Source: Acidobacteriota bacterium
GTDB lineage: Bacteria > Acidobacteriota > Terriglobia > UBA7540
DNA length: 52,028 nt
NCBI GenBank assembly: GCA_031292775.1
Contig: JARLGN010000497.1
Location: forward strand, 1 to 52,028
Reading direction: 5' to 3'
Below, in pieces: positions 24,868-32,829 of this stretch. The notes below the pieces were generated by a model. It saw only the letters and a program-made list of their open reading frames with translations. It did no database searches and was not told where the DNA came from. The translations under genes and the position numbers were made by a program. Numbering within the stretch: position 1 is the first letter of the stretch; each line of letters begins with the position of its first letter.

Positions 24868-27051
24868 ATGCAAAAGGCAGCGAACTCAGCTTGGCTCCTC
24901 CTGATCCTGATCACGACACTGCCCCATCCACTTGATGCAATACCTCCCCCTGCATCGCCAGCAGGCGAACTGCCTTCATCAGGGTTGGAACTGAGGCCGA
25001 TCTTGGATCTGGTGCACAGAGTTGTCCCTTGGATGGACGGAAAGCTAATTCTCATCCGCATTCCGAAAGAACGCGGGGACGATGTGTTCGATCTGCGAAC
25101 GGAGGGCGGCAAGCTCGTCATTCGGGCATCCGATTCGTCCAGTGCGGCGGCGGGGCTGAACTACTATCTGCGGCACTATTGCCATCGCTCGATGTCGCTG
25201 GTTGGCAACAACCTTGCGCCAGTCAAAGTTCTTCCCGGGCTGGCGCAGCCTGTGCATCGAACTTCACGTCTAAAGTATCGGTATTTCCTGAATTACTGCA
25301 CTTTCAATTACTCGTTCGCGTTTGCGGACTGGCCCGCGTGGGAGAGCGAAATCGATTGGATGGCGCTGAATGGCATCAATCTGGCGCTGGCGGTGAATGG
25401 AACCGAAGCGGTCTGGGAGAACACGCTGCGCCGCTTTGGCTACAACGATGCAGAGATCCTGCAATTCCTTCCCGGACCGGCGTACACGGCTTGGTGGCTG
25501 ATGGGAAATCTGGAAGGTTGGGGCGGGCCATTGACCGAGCGATTGATTGATGATCGCGTGGTGCTGGAGAAGAAAATTCTGGCGCGGATGCGCGATCTGG
25601 GAATCGAACCGCTTATGCAGGGTTTTTACGGAATGGTGCCCGCATCGCTGGCGAAGAAGTTCCCGGACGCGCGAATTCCGAAACAAGGCCGCTGGAACGA
25701 TTTTCGCAGACCGGAGATACTGCTTTCGTCGGACCCGCTGTTTGTGCGGATGGCGTCCATTTATTACGAGGAAATGAGCAAACTATACGGGCCGGTGCGG
25801 TTTTACGGAGGCGATCTATTCCATGAAGGTGGAATAGCTGAAGGTCTCGATCTTGCGCCGCTCGGGCGCGGCGTGCAGGATGCAATGCTTAAGGCGAACC
25901 CGGACGCGGTATGGGTACTACAGGGATGGCAAGGAAATCCCAAGCAGGGATTGCTGGACGGGCTTTCGCCGGCGCATGTATTGATCCTCAATATGGAGAG
26001 CGACGATTGGGAGAAGAGGAAAGGATTTGGCGGGTTGCCTTGGATTTGGGGGGCGATCAATGACTATGGCGACAACACGGGGCTGTTTGGCGGTCTGCCG
26101 CGGATCGCGTCGGAGCCGGCGCGCGCGAAAACCGGGCCGTACGGCGCCAGTATGGCGGGCGTGGGCGCGCTGATGGAGGGAACGAATAACAATCCTGTCG
26201 TGTACGAACGCCTCTTCGATGCGGCATGGATCAATGAGCGAGTCGATTTGCGCGGGTGGATTCGGGATTATGTGAAGTGGAGGTACGGAGAAGGCACTCC
26301 GGAGTTGGAGCATGCGTGGCAACTGCTGTTGGACACTGTATACATATCAAGTGCGCGCCCGGAACCTATTTTCTGCGCTCGTCCATCCTTGGCCGTAAAG
26401 AGCGTGAGTACGTGGGGGTCGACAAATGTCCCGTACGATGAGGCAAAACTGGAGGAGGCGGCGCGGGAGTTCCTCAAGGGCGGCGACCGGCTACGAGGGA
26501 TCGATGCCTATCAATACGACGCGGTGAATCTTGTGCGACAGGTGCTAAGTAATCGTGGCGGTGAAGCGTACCGCAAGATGGTCACGGCCTATCAGGCGCA
26601 CGACGTGGCCGGATTTGCGGCAGCATGGCAGGAGTTTCTGAAGCTGACGTGTGCGGAAGACTCGCTGCTGCGCACACGGCGCGAATTCATGTTGGGAACA
26701 TGGCTTGCTGCAGCGAAGACCATGGGGCATACGAAAGAGGAAAAGAATTTGTGCGAAAAGAACGCGCGAACACTGATTACGTACTGGGGCCCGGATGATC
26801 CCGCGACCGTAGCGCGCGATTACGCATATAAGGAATGGTCGGGCCTGTTGGAAGATTATTATTTGCCACGGTGGGAGATGTTCGTTGAGGATCTTGGCGC
26901 GCGGCTCCGGGGCAGGCCTGGGCGGGGAATCAATTACTTTGAATTCGAACATAGGTGGACGGAGGAACGTAAGGACTACCCAGTCGATCCTCTTGGCGAT
27001 CCCGTGCGCGCTGCTGCCGCGGCTCTCGCCAGCCTCAGTTTCGGCGAGTAG
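24868..27051 (+). CDS. GH89 alpha-N-acetylglucosaminidase (NAGLU-like)
   Basis: A 727-residue exported enzyme. ATG 24868 follows GGAAGG by 8 bases and begins a signal peptide (about residues 1-24); upstream in-frame ATGs lack both. The N-terminal domain (about 35-130) is followed by the catalytic barrel with YCTFNYSFAFADWPAWE, WMALNGINLALA, WWLMGNLEGWGGPL and GFYGMVP. The probable acid/base is Glu320 in GGDLFHEGG and the probable nucleophile is Glu437 in ALMEGTNNNP, matching the two-glutamate pattern of human NAGLU (316 and 446). A helical C-terminal domain follows. GH89 enzymes remove terminal alpha-linked GlcNAc from heparan sulfate, mucin-type glycans or related polymers with retention. 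The next gene begins 29 bases after its stop. Confidence 0.9.
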   Translation: MQKAANSAWLLLILITTLPHPLDAIPPPASPAGELPSSGLELRPILDLVHRVVPWMDGKLILIRIPKERGDDVFDLRTEGGKLVIRASDSSSAAAGLNYYLRHYCHRSMSLVGNNLAPVKVLPGLAQPVHRTSRLKYRYFLNYCTFNYSFAFADWPAWESEIDWMALNGINLALAVNGTEAVWENTLRRFGYNDAEILQFLPGPAYTAWWLMGNLEGWGGPLTERLIDDRVVLEKKILARMRDLGIEPLMQGFYGMVPASLAKKFPDARIPKQGRWNDFRRPEILLSSDPLFVRMASIYYEEMSKLYGPVRFYGGDLFHEGGIAEGLDLAPLGRGVQDAMLKANPDAVWVLQGWQGNPKQGLLDGLSPAHVLILNMESDDWEKRKGFGGLPWIWGAINDYGDNTGLFGGLPRIASEPARAKTGPYGASMAGVGALMEGTNNNPVVYERLFDAAWINERVDLRGWIRDYVKWRYGEGTPELEHAWQLLLDTVYISSARPEPIFCARPSLAVKSVSTWGSTNVPYDEAKLEEAAREFLKGGDRLRGIDAYQYDAVNLVRQVLSNRGGEAYRKMVTAYQAHDVAGFAAAWQEFLKLTCAEDSLLRTRREFMLGTWLAAAKTMGHTKEEKNLCEKNARTLITYWGPDDPATVARDYAYKEWSGLLEDYYLPRWEMFVEDLGARLRGRPGRGINYFEFEHRWTEERKDYPVDPLGDPVRAAAAALASLSFGE

Positions 27052-27080
27052 CCATGTCGCATCTCTTGAGGAATACAGCA

Positions 27081-28460
27081 ATGAACCTTCATCGGCTTCT
27101 TTTGGTGGTGTGCCTGTGCAATGTGACCGCCTTCGCACAGGCAAGGGCCAATCTTGTTCCCAATCCTGAATTCCGCGTTGACCCCACGGGCCAGCCCATT
27201 TCCTGGCAGTTCTGGTCGCCGCGTCCTGACCTGCGACCCCGCGCAGACGTCGCAATTGACGCCGATGGTGCCGTGCTACGGCTTACGGCTATTGATTTTT
27301 CCTCATTCGGAAAATGGCTGTCAAAGGATATTCCGGTTACTGCTGGCCATTTCTATCGATTCCAGGTGTTGTACAGACCGACGGACATTGTCAACGAGCG
27401 CGGCAGCGTGGGAGTGATGTTGACGTGGAACACGGCTGATGGACAGCCAGTTCAGCGTGATTATGTAGACAGTATTTCTGCGGCGGATAGCGGCTGGCGC
27501 AGCGCTGCCCGGACCTTAGGCGCTCCCGAAAAAGCGACTAGCGTGACACTCGAACTCTGGCTGCGGTGGGCCGCGGAAGGCTCAGTAAGGTTCAGGAGTC
27601 CCAGTTTGATAGAAACCGGTCAGCCCCCACCGCGCAGTGTAAGGGTGGTCACAACAAGAATTCCCGTACGCTGGGGTACTACGGTACACGACAACCTGCA
27701 ATCTATGGCGGAGGTGCTGGACCGGGCCGGGCGCGCTAAACCGGATGTGGTTCTGCTGACGGAGATCTTTCCTGACTGTGGAGTGAAGGGGACCGTCTAT
27801 GACCTCTCCGAGCCGATTCCGGGTCCTGTGACCGAGGCGGTGGCGCGCAAGGCGCGAGAATACCACACTTACCTCATTACCGGCATGCTGGAACGGGAGG
27901 GCGGAAAGGCTTATGACACGGCTGTGCTGATCGACCGCCAGGGCCGAATCGCGGGGAAATATCGGAAGGTGCATCTTCCTCTTGCCGAAGTTGAGGGCGG
28001 CGAAACTCCGGGGAGTGAATACCCGGTTTTTGATACGGATTTCGGGCGTATTGGCATTCTGATTTGCTGGGATATGTTTTTCCCCGAAACGGCCCGCATC
28101 TTGCGCCTCGCAGGCGCCAACATCGTGTTCGTGCCGATTGCTGGAGACCCTGGCGCGCGGCACTATGACGTTACCACGCGAGCCCGGGCTCTTGACAACG
28201 GCGTGTACCTGGTCACTTCCGTTGGCGAAGGACGCGCTAGTCGTATCGTAAACCCCAATGGAGAGGTGATGGCGGAAACTACGGACGGCCTGGCGACGGC
28301 AGACATCGACCTGGGGAAGAAGTGGCGCGAATGGTGGCTCTCTGTTGGCCCGGCCTACGGTGAGGCCAAGAGTCTTGTTATTGAGGAGCGTCGGCCCGAC
28401 ACGTACAAGGTGTTGGTCAAACAAGGTCAGGAGCCGGGAATAACTGATCTGGCTCATTAA
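27081..28460 (+). CDS. Secreted carbon-nitrogen hydrolase (nitrilase fold) with N-terminal jelly-roll domain
   Basis: A 459-residue protein. ATG 27081 has GAGGAA seven bases upstream, whereas ATG 27054 has no site. Residues 1-20 form a signal peptide. About 24-180 resemble a CBM4/9-like jelly roll (NLVPNPEFRVDPTG, ISWQFWSP, later SVTLELWLRWAAEGSVRF). From about 187 the nitrilase domain carries the full triad: Glu228 (LLTEIFPD), Lys296 (KYRKVHLP) and Cys329 (ILICWDMFFPE). Nitrilase-superfamily amidases cleave non-peptide C-N bonds. Secretion and fusion to a carbohydrate-binding-like domain are uncommon for the family, which is mostly cytoplasmic. The tight spacing to the GH89 gene suggests action on an N-acyl or amide group of the same glycan; this is inference. 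Confidence 0.82.
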   Translation: MNLHRLLLVVCLCNVTAFAQARANLVPNPEFRVDPTGQPISWQFWSPRPDLRPRADVAIDADGAVLRLTAIDFSSFGKWLSKDIPVTAGHFYRFQVLYRPTDIVNERGSVGVMLTWNTADGQPVQRDYVDSISAADSGWRSAARTLGAPEKATSVTLELWLRWAAEGSVRFRSPSLIETGQPPPRSVRVVTTRIPVRWGTTVHDNLQSMAEVLDRAGRAKPDVVLLTEIFPDCGVKGTVYDLSEPIPGPVTEAVARKAREYHTYLITGMLEREGGKAYDTAVLIDRQGRIAGKYRKVHLPLAEVEGGETPGSEYPVFDTDFGRIGILICWDMFFPETARILRLAGANIVFVPIAGDPGARHYDVTTRARALDNGVYLVTSVGEGRASRIVNPNGEVMAETTDGLATADIDLGKKWREWWLSVGPAYGEAKSLVIEERRPDTYKVLVKQGQEPGITDLAH

Positions 28461-28562
28461 GGTTTCAAAGCGCTGGCCTCCCTCGTGGTGACGAAAGTTC
28501 CAGCGGGCAGGAGGTGCGGGCGATGCAATCGCTCCTGGCCGTTTCACGTCGCAAATTCCCCG

Positions 28563-28614
28563 GACTACTCAGCACGGCAGGCTTGTTTCGGGTTACTGCG
28601 ACAGTTGAGTAGTC
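28563..28614. terminator. Hairpin between convergent genes, possible bidirectional terminator
   Basis: GACTACTCA at 28563-28571 is the exact reverse complement of TGAGTAGTC at 28606-28614, with flanking CC/GG that can extend the stem. The loop is 34 bases. It lies between the converging amidase and CRTAC1 genes. There is no T-run, so a role in termination is only plausible. Confidence 0.4.
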
Positions 28615-28624
28615 GGGTTATCAC

Positions 28625-30283
28625 CTATTTGAACCCGGCGCCTTCGACAATCGTCACGGTACGGTCGGCGGCGACATTCTTCAGTTCCTGTACAATCCCG
28701 GAAGGCCAGTGAATTTCCACGCGATCTGCTGTTTTGTGTGGACCCAAACCGAAATGAGTCGGTCCAGCGCTCGATGACGCGTATCCCGTCGTAAAAGCAA
28801 CATGATTGTACTGCGTCAATTCGCCTGCCACGACTTTGATTCTTGCGCCGATGCCGTCGCGATTGCTTTTGGTTCCTTGCAGCTTGAAAGCCAGCCAGTG
28901 ATTCTCGCCGGGGCTGTCGTTGATCCAGATTTCCGCCGGCGCGCTGAGAGCGCTGGTCACGACGTCGAGCTTTCCATCGCCATTGAGATCGCCAACCGCC
29001 GATCCACGGTGCCGTTTGCGCGCCTCGGCGGCAAGGCCGGCTTCCGCGGTGAGCGCCCGGAATTTGAATCCCCCCAGATTCTGGAATACAGTATTGTGCT
29101 GGTCCATCGGCATATCGGGCCTTGAGACGCCCTCGACGTGTCCACCCGTGACGAACAAGTCCTTCCAACCATCGTTATCGAAATCGGCGAGCGTCGGCGA
29201 ATAACCCGCCATCTGCTGGCTCAGGCGAGCCATGCCGCTCGAAACTGTCACGTCGTCGAACCCGCCGCCTAAATTGCGAAACAGCGGAAAAGTCTGATAA
29301 TTGAGTGCCACGAAAGCGATATCCGGCAAGCCGTCATTATCAATATCGCGGAAGTCTACGCCCATCCCCGAGATGAATTGGCCGTTCGCCGTCAGCGCGA
29401 CGCCCGCTTCGAAAGCCACCTCCTCGAATTTTCCGCCGCCCTTGTTATGGAACAGCCAGTTACACATCGTGTCGTTCGTTACGAACAAATCCAGCCAGCC
29501 ATCGAGATCGTAGTCCGCAACGCCCACGCCCATGCCTTTTCCCGGATGCGCGCGAAGTCCCCATTCCACGGAAACGTCGCGGAACGTTCCGTCGCCGTTG
29601 TTAAGGAAAAGTTGGTTGGGTGTGGTCTTGTAGAACTTTGGATGGCAATAGTCGCGTACGCCGGGCTGAACATAGCATGGGGGTTCGGTTCCGACATCCC
29701 AAGCGAAGTAATTGAGGACGAACAAATCGAGCAAGCCATCGTTGTTGACATCGAGCCAGGCTCCGCCCACTGACCATAGCGGACCAAACTCTGAATCGTG
29801 GGTCACCAGCCCCGCTTTCTCCGTAACATCCGTGAATGTACCGTCACCGTTATTGTGATAGAGATGGTTCGCGTGAACGCCGCCAACGAACAGGTCCAGA
29901 TTGCCGTCGTTGTCGTAATCGCCGACGGCGACGCCGTTCGAGAAGCCGGCGCCCGCAAGCCCCGCTTTCTCGGTAACGTCCCTGAAATTTCCTTTGCCAT
30001 CGTTTTCGAAGAGCCGATTCGAGTATTTGGGCGAAGTTTTGATCAGGGAATGAATGTCAGCCCCATTCGCGAAAAAAATGTCGAGATGGCCGTCGTTGTT
30101 GTAATCAAACAGGCCAACGCCGCCCGCCATCGTTTCCGGAGCGTGCCGTTCCGGCGTTTCGCAGCTATCGAGCTGGAAATCAATCGGACGGTAAGTGAAG
30201 TGGATGGGTGAGGCTGGGGCTTCCCCCCTCGAGCGTATCGCTCCCGCGGCCATCAAGAAGGTCAAGAATTCGCGCCGTTGCAT
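28625..30283 (-). CDS. Tat-exported CRTAC1-like protein (FG-GAP/VCBS propeller with ASPIC/UnbV domain)
   Basis: A 552-residue protein from ATG 30283 (a TTG three codons earlier is possible). It begins MQRREFLTFLMAAG, a twin-arginine signal. About seven FG-GAP/VCBS units follow, with calcium-binding loops of the D-x-D-x-D-G type: FDYNNDGHLDIF, GDYDNDGNLDLF, LDVNNDGLLDLF, ADYDLDGWLDLF, RDIDNDGLPDIA, ADFDNDGWKDLF and GDLNGDGKLDVV. They build a propeller that ends in the ASPIC/UnbV domain (GIGARIKV, HFGLGPHKTADRVEIHWPSG). Bacterial CRTAC1 proteins are common in Acidobacteriota and Planctomycetes. They are extracellular or periplasmic, probably calcium- and ligand-binding; the exact role is not known. 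It converges with the amidase gene and is a plausible but unproven member of the glycan locus. Confidence 0.88.
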   Translation of the reverse strand: MQRREFLTFLMAAGAIRSRGEAPASPIHFTYRPIDFQLDSCETPERHAPETMAGGVGLFDYNNDGHLDIFFANGADIHSLIKTSPKYSNRLFENDGKGNFRDVTEKAGLAGAGFSNGVAVGDYDNDGNLDLFVGGVHANHLYHNNGDGTFTDVTEKAGLVTHDSEFGPLWSVGGAWLDVNNDGLLDLFVLNYFAWDVGTEPPCYVQPGVRDYCHPKFYKTTPNQLFLNNGDGTFRDVSVEWGLRAHPGKGMGVGVADYDLDGWLDLFVTNDTMCNWLFHNKGGGKFEEVAFEAGVALTANGQFISGMGVDFRDIDNDGLPDIAFVALNYQTFPLFRNLGGGFDDVTVSSGMARLSQQMAGYSPTLADFDNDGWKDLFVTGGHVEGVSRPDMPMDQHNTVFQNLGGFKFRALTAEAGLAAEARKRHRGSAVGDLNGDGKLDVVTSALSAPAEIWINDSPGENHWLAFKLQGTKSNRDGIGARIKVVAGELTQYNHVAFTTGYASSSAGPTHFGLGPHKTADRVEIHWPSGIVQELKNVAADRTVTIVEGAGFK

Positions 30284-31116
30284 CGGATCCAATCAGTGTT
30301 TCCCAACTTCAGGGACGGCAGAGGTTCGATCAGGCTTCGTGCCCTTCTTCGCTCCGCCGCGTTATTCTACCATGTACCACACGCGAATTTTGAGGGCTCT
30401 CGCGTGGTATTTTGGCGCGTAGTTCTCCAGAAAAATACGACGGAAATCCTCTAGACTGGCAGGGTGAAGATTGATAGGGGGAGATGTTGGACTTTCGGCG
30501 AGCAGCGATGTCGCAGGTCGAGTGGGGGCCCAGCGTGGAGGCCGCCAATGGCACGAGACAGAATGTCAATGGAGGAAAGCTGGAGGACAACATCCTGGTG
30601 CAAGAAATCGATCGGAGCTACGCTGACCTGACCGGGGTTTTCTGTTCCAGATGAAATGAGAGAGAATTCACCTGGGGAGGAAGACCGATCATGGCAAACC
30701 AAGCCCCCCACACAAAATGGTGCCTGCCGTCGAGGTGGACATCGGGCCGTGAGGTTCGGCGGGCCGACGTATCATCTGGGTTAATTCGTACTCGCGACGA
30801 TCACGATGACGATCGCTGGCGTCCTCCAGACCATTGCCAGTTGACCCTAATCCAGCAACCCTAGCACGCCACGATAGTGAGGACTGTCGCTGGACTGGTG
30901 CATGAGGTATAGACTCGCCCCGCCCGGCGACAGACCTGCGAACGATTTTCCAGTTTCTCGAACGGCCTTATTACGGATCTGAACTATGCTGTGTCAAAAC
31001 TGTACTGAACTCATACAGGAAATGCAAGATTTGCAAGGCACGCAATTCATTGTCCAATTTGGGCGAGCACGCGGTCACTGGGCTAAGTTGTTGTGTATCT
31101 TATTGTTTCTTAAGGT
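30284..31116. other. Gene-poor region upstream of CRTAC1, with two orphan short frames
   Basis: More than 800 bases without a recognised gene. Two short plus-strand frames have purine-rich sequences just before them: 30484-30654 (56 codons, after AGGGGGAG, although very close to the ATG) and 30691-30864 (57 codons, after GGGGAGGAAG). Neither product resembles a family I know, and both could be chance. A CTCTAGACT segment near 30452 shares half of the TGTCTAGACA palindrome seen at 17000. Confidence 0.35.
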
Positions 31117-31191
31117 TGGTAGCGCTACCGGGAATCGAACCCGGGTTTTCAGATTGAGAATCTGACGTCCTAACCCCTAGACGATAGCGCC
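31117..31191 (-). tRNA. tRNA-Glu (anticodon CTC)
   Basis: The minus strand folds as a full cloverleaf. The 5' acceptor strand GGCGCTA pairs with TAGCGCT, with one G-U pair at the end. The D arm contains GGGGTTAGGAC, the anticodon stem TCAGA/TCTGA encloses the loop TTCTCAA (anticodon CTC), and the T arm CCGGG-TTCGATT-CCCGG is intact. The 3' CCA is encoded. No other tRNA lies nearby. Confidence 0.97.
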
Positions 31192-31207
31192 ACGGAGGCA
31201 AGTAATT

Positions 31208-31237
31208 CTTCTAACACCCGCTCGCCAGGATTGTCAA
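31208..31237 (-). promoter_or_regulatory. Sigma70-type promoter of tRNA-Glu
   Basis: On the minus strand TTGACA (31232-31237) is followed by an 18-base spacer and TAGAAG (31208-31213). The predicted start point falls a few bases before the tRNA 5' end at 31191. Confidence 0.6.
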
Positions 31238-31386
31238 GGCGCGCAGGCTAATTTGACGTAAAGGCGGCCGTTACGCCGCCATGTGGCGAGGGAGACCCGC
31301 CGCTACAGAACCCAAAGAATACCCTAACCGCCGTGCCTTTGCCGCCCCGTCATGCCCGATCACAGGGGGAACGCCCGGGGCACGTC

Positions 31387-32724
31387 TCAGTACTTGGTGG
31401 TAGAGGCAAAATTAAAGTCGCGGATTTTCGCTGCTGGCACCACCATTTCAAACGACTCTTCCCCAGCGGTGCGTTGTGGGGGGCTCATCATTTCCACCTG
31501 GCCCAACATATCCACCAAGCTTTGGTTGAAGCGCAGATTTCTTACGCCCTGCTTCACCTGCCCGTCTTCAATCCAGAAGGTCCCGTCCCGCGTCATGCCG
31601 GTCAGTATCTTCTTGTAGGGATCCACTTCCCGAATGTACCAAAAACGGGTCACCAGCATGCCGCGATCAATGGACTTAATCATGTCGTCCACACTCGAGC
31701 GATCGCCGTCCATGACGATGTTAAGAGGAGCTTCCGCGTACTCGTTGGGCAAAGGGAATCCGTGGCCGGTGGGCTGCATTCCCAATTTGTGGGCCGTCTG
31801 GCGAGAGTAGACCAGGTTCTTTACCTCACCCTTTTCGACAATCGGCACGCGCTGCCGGGGAATTCCCTCGCCGTCGAAGGGTGCGCCCGTCTGCAAAGGG
31901 TGGAAAGCATCATCACGAAAGTTGATGTTTTCTCCGAACACTTTTTGGCCCACGCGGCCGGTCAGGCAACTGCGCTGCTCATGCACGGCCAGACCGCTGA
32001 AATCAAAAATCATAAAGCCCAAAAGGTCGAGCATCGCCGCGGGCTCCAGGATCACGGTGTAGCGCCCCGGCACAACCTCTCGTGGGTCGCGGCTGCCGAG
32101 GGCCTTCTGCGCAGCGCGCTCCGCCAACTCCTGGGGTTCCAGCTCCATCCAGTAAGGCGCGGTCCTCTTCGCCCAACCGGAGCTGGAATCGCTCATCATG
32201 GTTACAGAAAACTCCGACATGGTTTCTTCGTGGTAAGCTTTCATGCCGCGGGAGTTGAAAATGCCATAAGCCGATGCACCGTTTGAAAACACCCCCGCTG
32301 CCGTAAGACCATCTTTTTCCGCGCGTTCCACCACTTGGGCGACAGTCTCCGCGCGCGTCTGCGGGGTCAGTTGCGCCGTCTCGTTGAAGAATCGATTGAG
32401 CGAGCGATAGGTCTGAGGACCCGGCATCGGTAGCAATAGCGGTTCGGGCGGTTGCAAACGCGTCAGCATCAAAGCGTTCTCGCAGAGCTGGCGGATGGAG
32501 GCTTCGTCAAACTTGTTGGTGCTGGCTCGCGCCATGCGCCCTTCGCTAACCAGCCGGATGGAAAGCGATGAGCTCTCTTCCGCCACATTCTGGTGAATCG
32601 CGTTATTGGCGAAGCGGGTGAGGGCATAAGAGGTTGAGGAGACCGTGGCCTCGGTTTCATCGGCCGTGGAATACTTCAGGACTTTGTCGAAAACTTCTTC
32701 CGCGCGTTGTCTAGTCAGGTTCAT
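31387..32724 (-). CDS. pmbA: PmbA/TldE-type subunit of the TldD-PmbA metalloprotease
   Basis: A 445-residue protein from ATG 32724; a nine-codon longer TTG reading is less likely. It belongs to the TldD/PmbA fold and lacks the HExxxH zinc motif present in its neighbour, which makes it the TldE/PmbA-type partner. Family segments include the N-terminal VSSTSYALTRFANNAIHQN, SEFSVTMMSDSSSGWAKR, PGRYTVILEPAAMLDLLGF, and the glycine-rich end of the barrel GMQPTGHG. In E. coli the TldD-TldE heterodimer degrades unfolded short peptides and matures microcin B17 and the CcdA antitoxin. The gene follows tldD after about 105 bases filled by an inverted pair of heptamer arrays. Confidence 0.88.
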   Translation of the reverse strand: MNLTRQRAEEVFDKVLKYSTADETEATVSSTSYALTRFANNAIHQNVAEESSSLSIRLVSEGRMARASTNKFDEASIRQLCENALMLTRLQPPEPLLLPMPGPQTYRSLNRFFNETAQLTPQTRAETVAQVVERAEKDGLTAAGVFSNGASAYGIFNSRGMKAYHEETMSEFSVTMMSDSSSGWAKRTAPYWMELEPQELAERAAQKALGSRDPREVVPGRYTVILEPAAMLDLLGFMIFDFSGLAVHEQRSCLTGRVGQKVFGENINFRDDAFHPLQTGAPFDGEGIPRQRVPIVEKGEVKNLVYSRQTAHKLGMQPTGHGFPLPNEYAEAPLNIVMDGDRSSVDDMIKSIDRGMLVTRFWYIREVDPYKKILTGMTRDGTFWIEDGQVKQGVRNLRFNQSLVDMLGQVEMMSPPQRTAGEESFEMVVPAAKIRDFNFASTTKY

Positions 32725-32756
32725 TGAGTCATTTAGCCGTTTAGCATGCAACGACG

Positions 32757-32825
32757 AAATTAGAAAATCGAAACTCGAAATTCGTGGACCTGCATCGAAT
32801 TTCGATTTTCCAGTTTCGAGTTTCG
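32757..32825. repeat. Two facing heptamer arrays forming a large hairpin between tldD and pmbA
   Basis: Left arm units are AAATTAG, AAAATCG, AAACTCG, AAATTCG (32757-32784). Right arm units are AATTTCG, ATTTTCC, AGTTTCG, AGTTTCG (32798-32825). The right arm is largely the reverse complement of the left, with 12 of 14 bases matching around the centre, so the transcript could fold into a hairpin with a 13-base loop. Confidence 0.75.
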
Positions 32826-32829
32826 CTCT

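Noticed and set aside
31333-32286. 317-codon plus-strand frame opposite pmbA
   Set aside because: Antisense shadow of the PmbA gene, with no recognisable domain.
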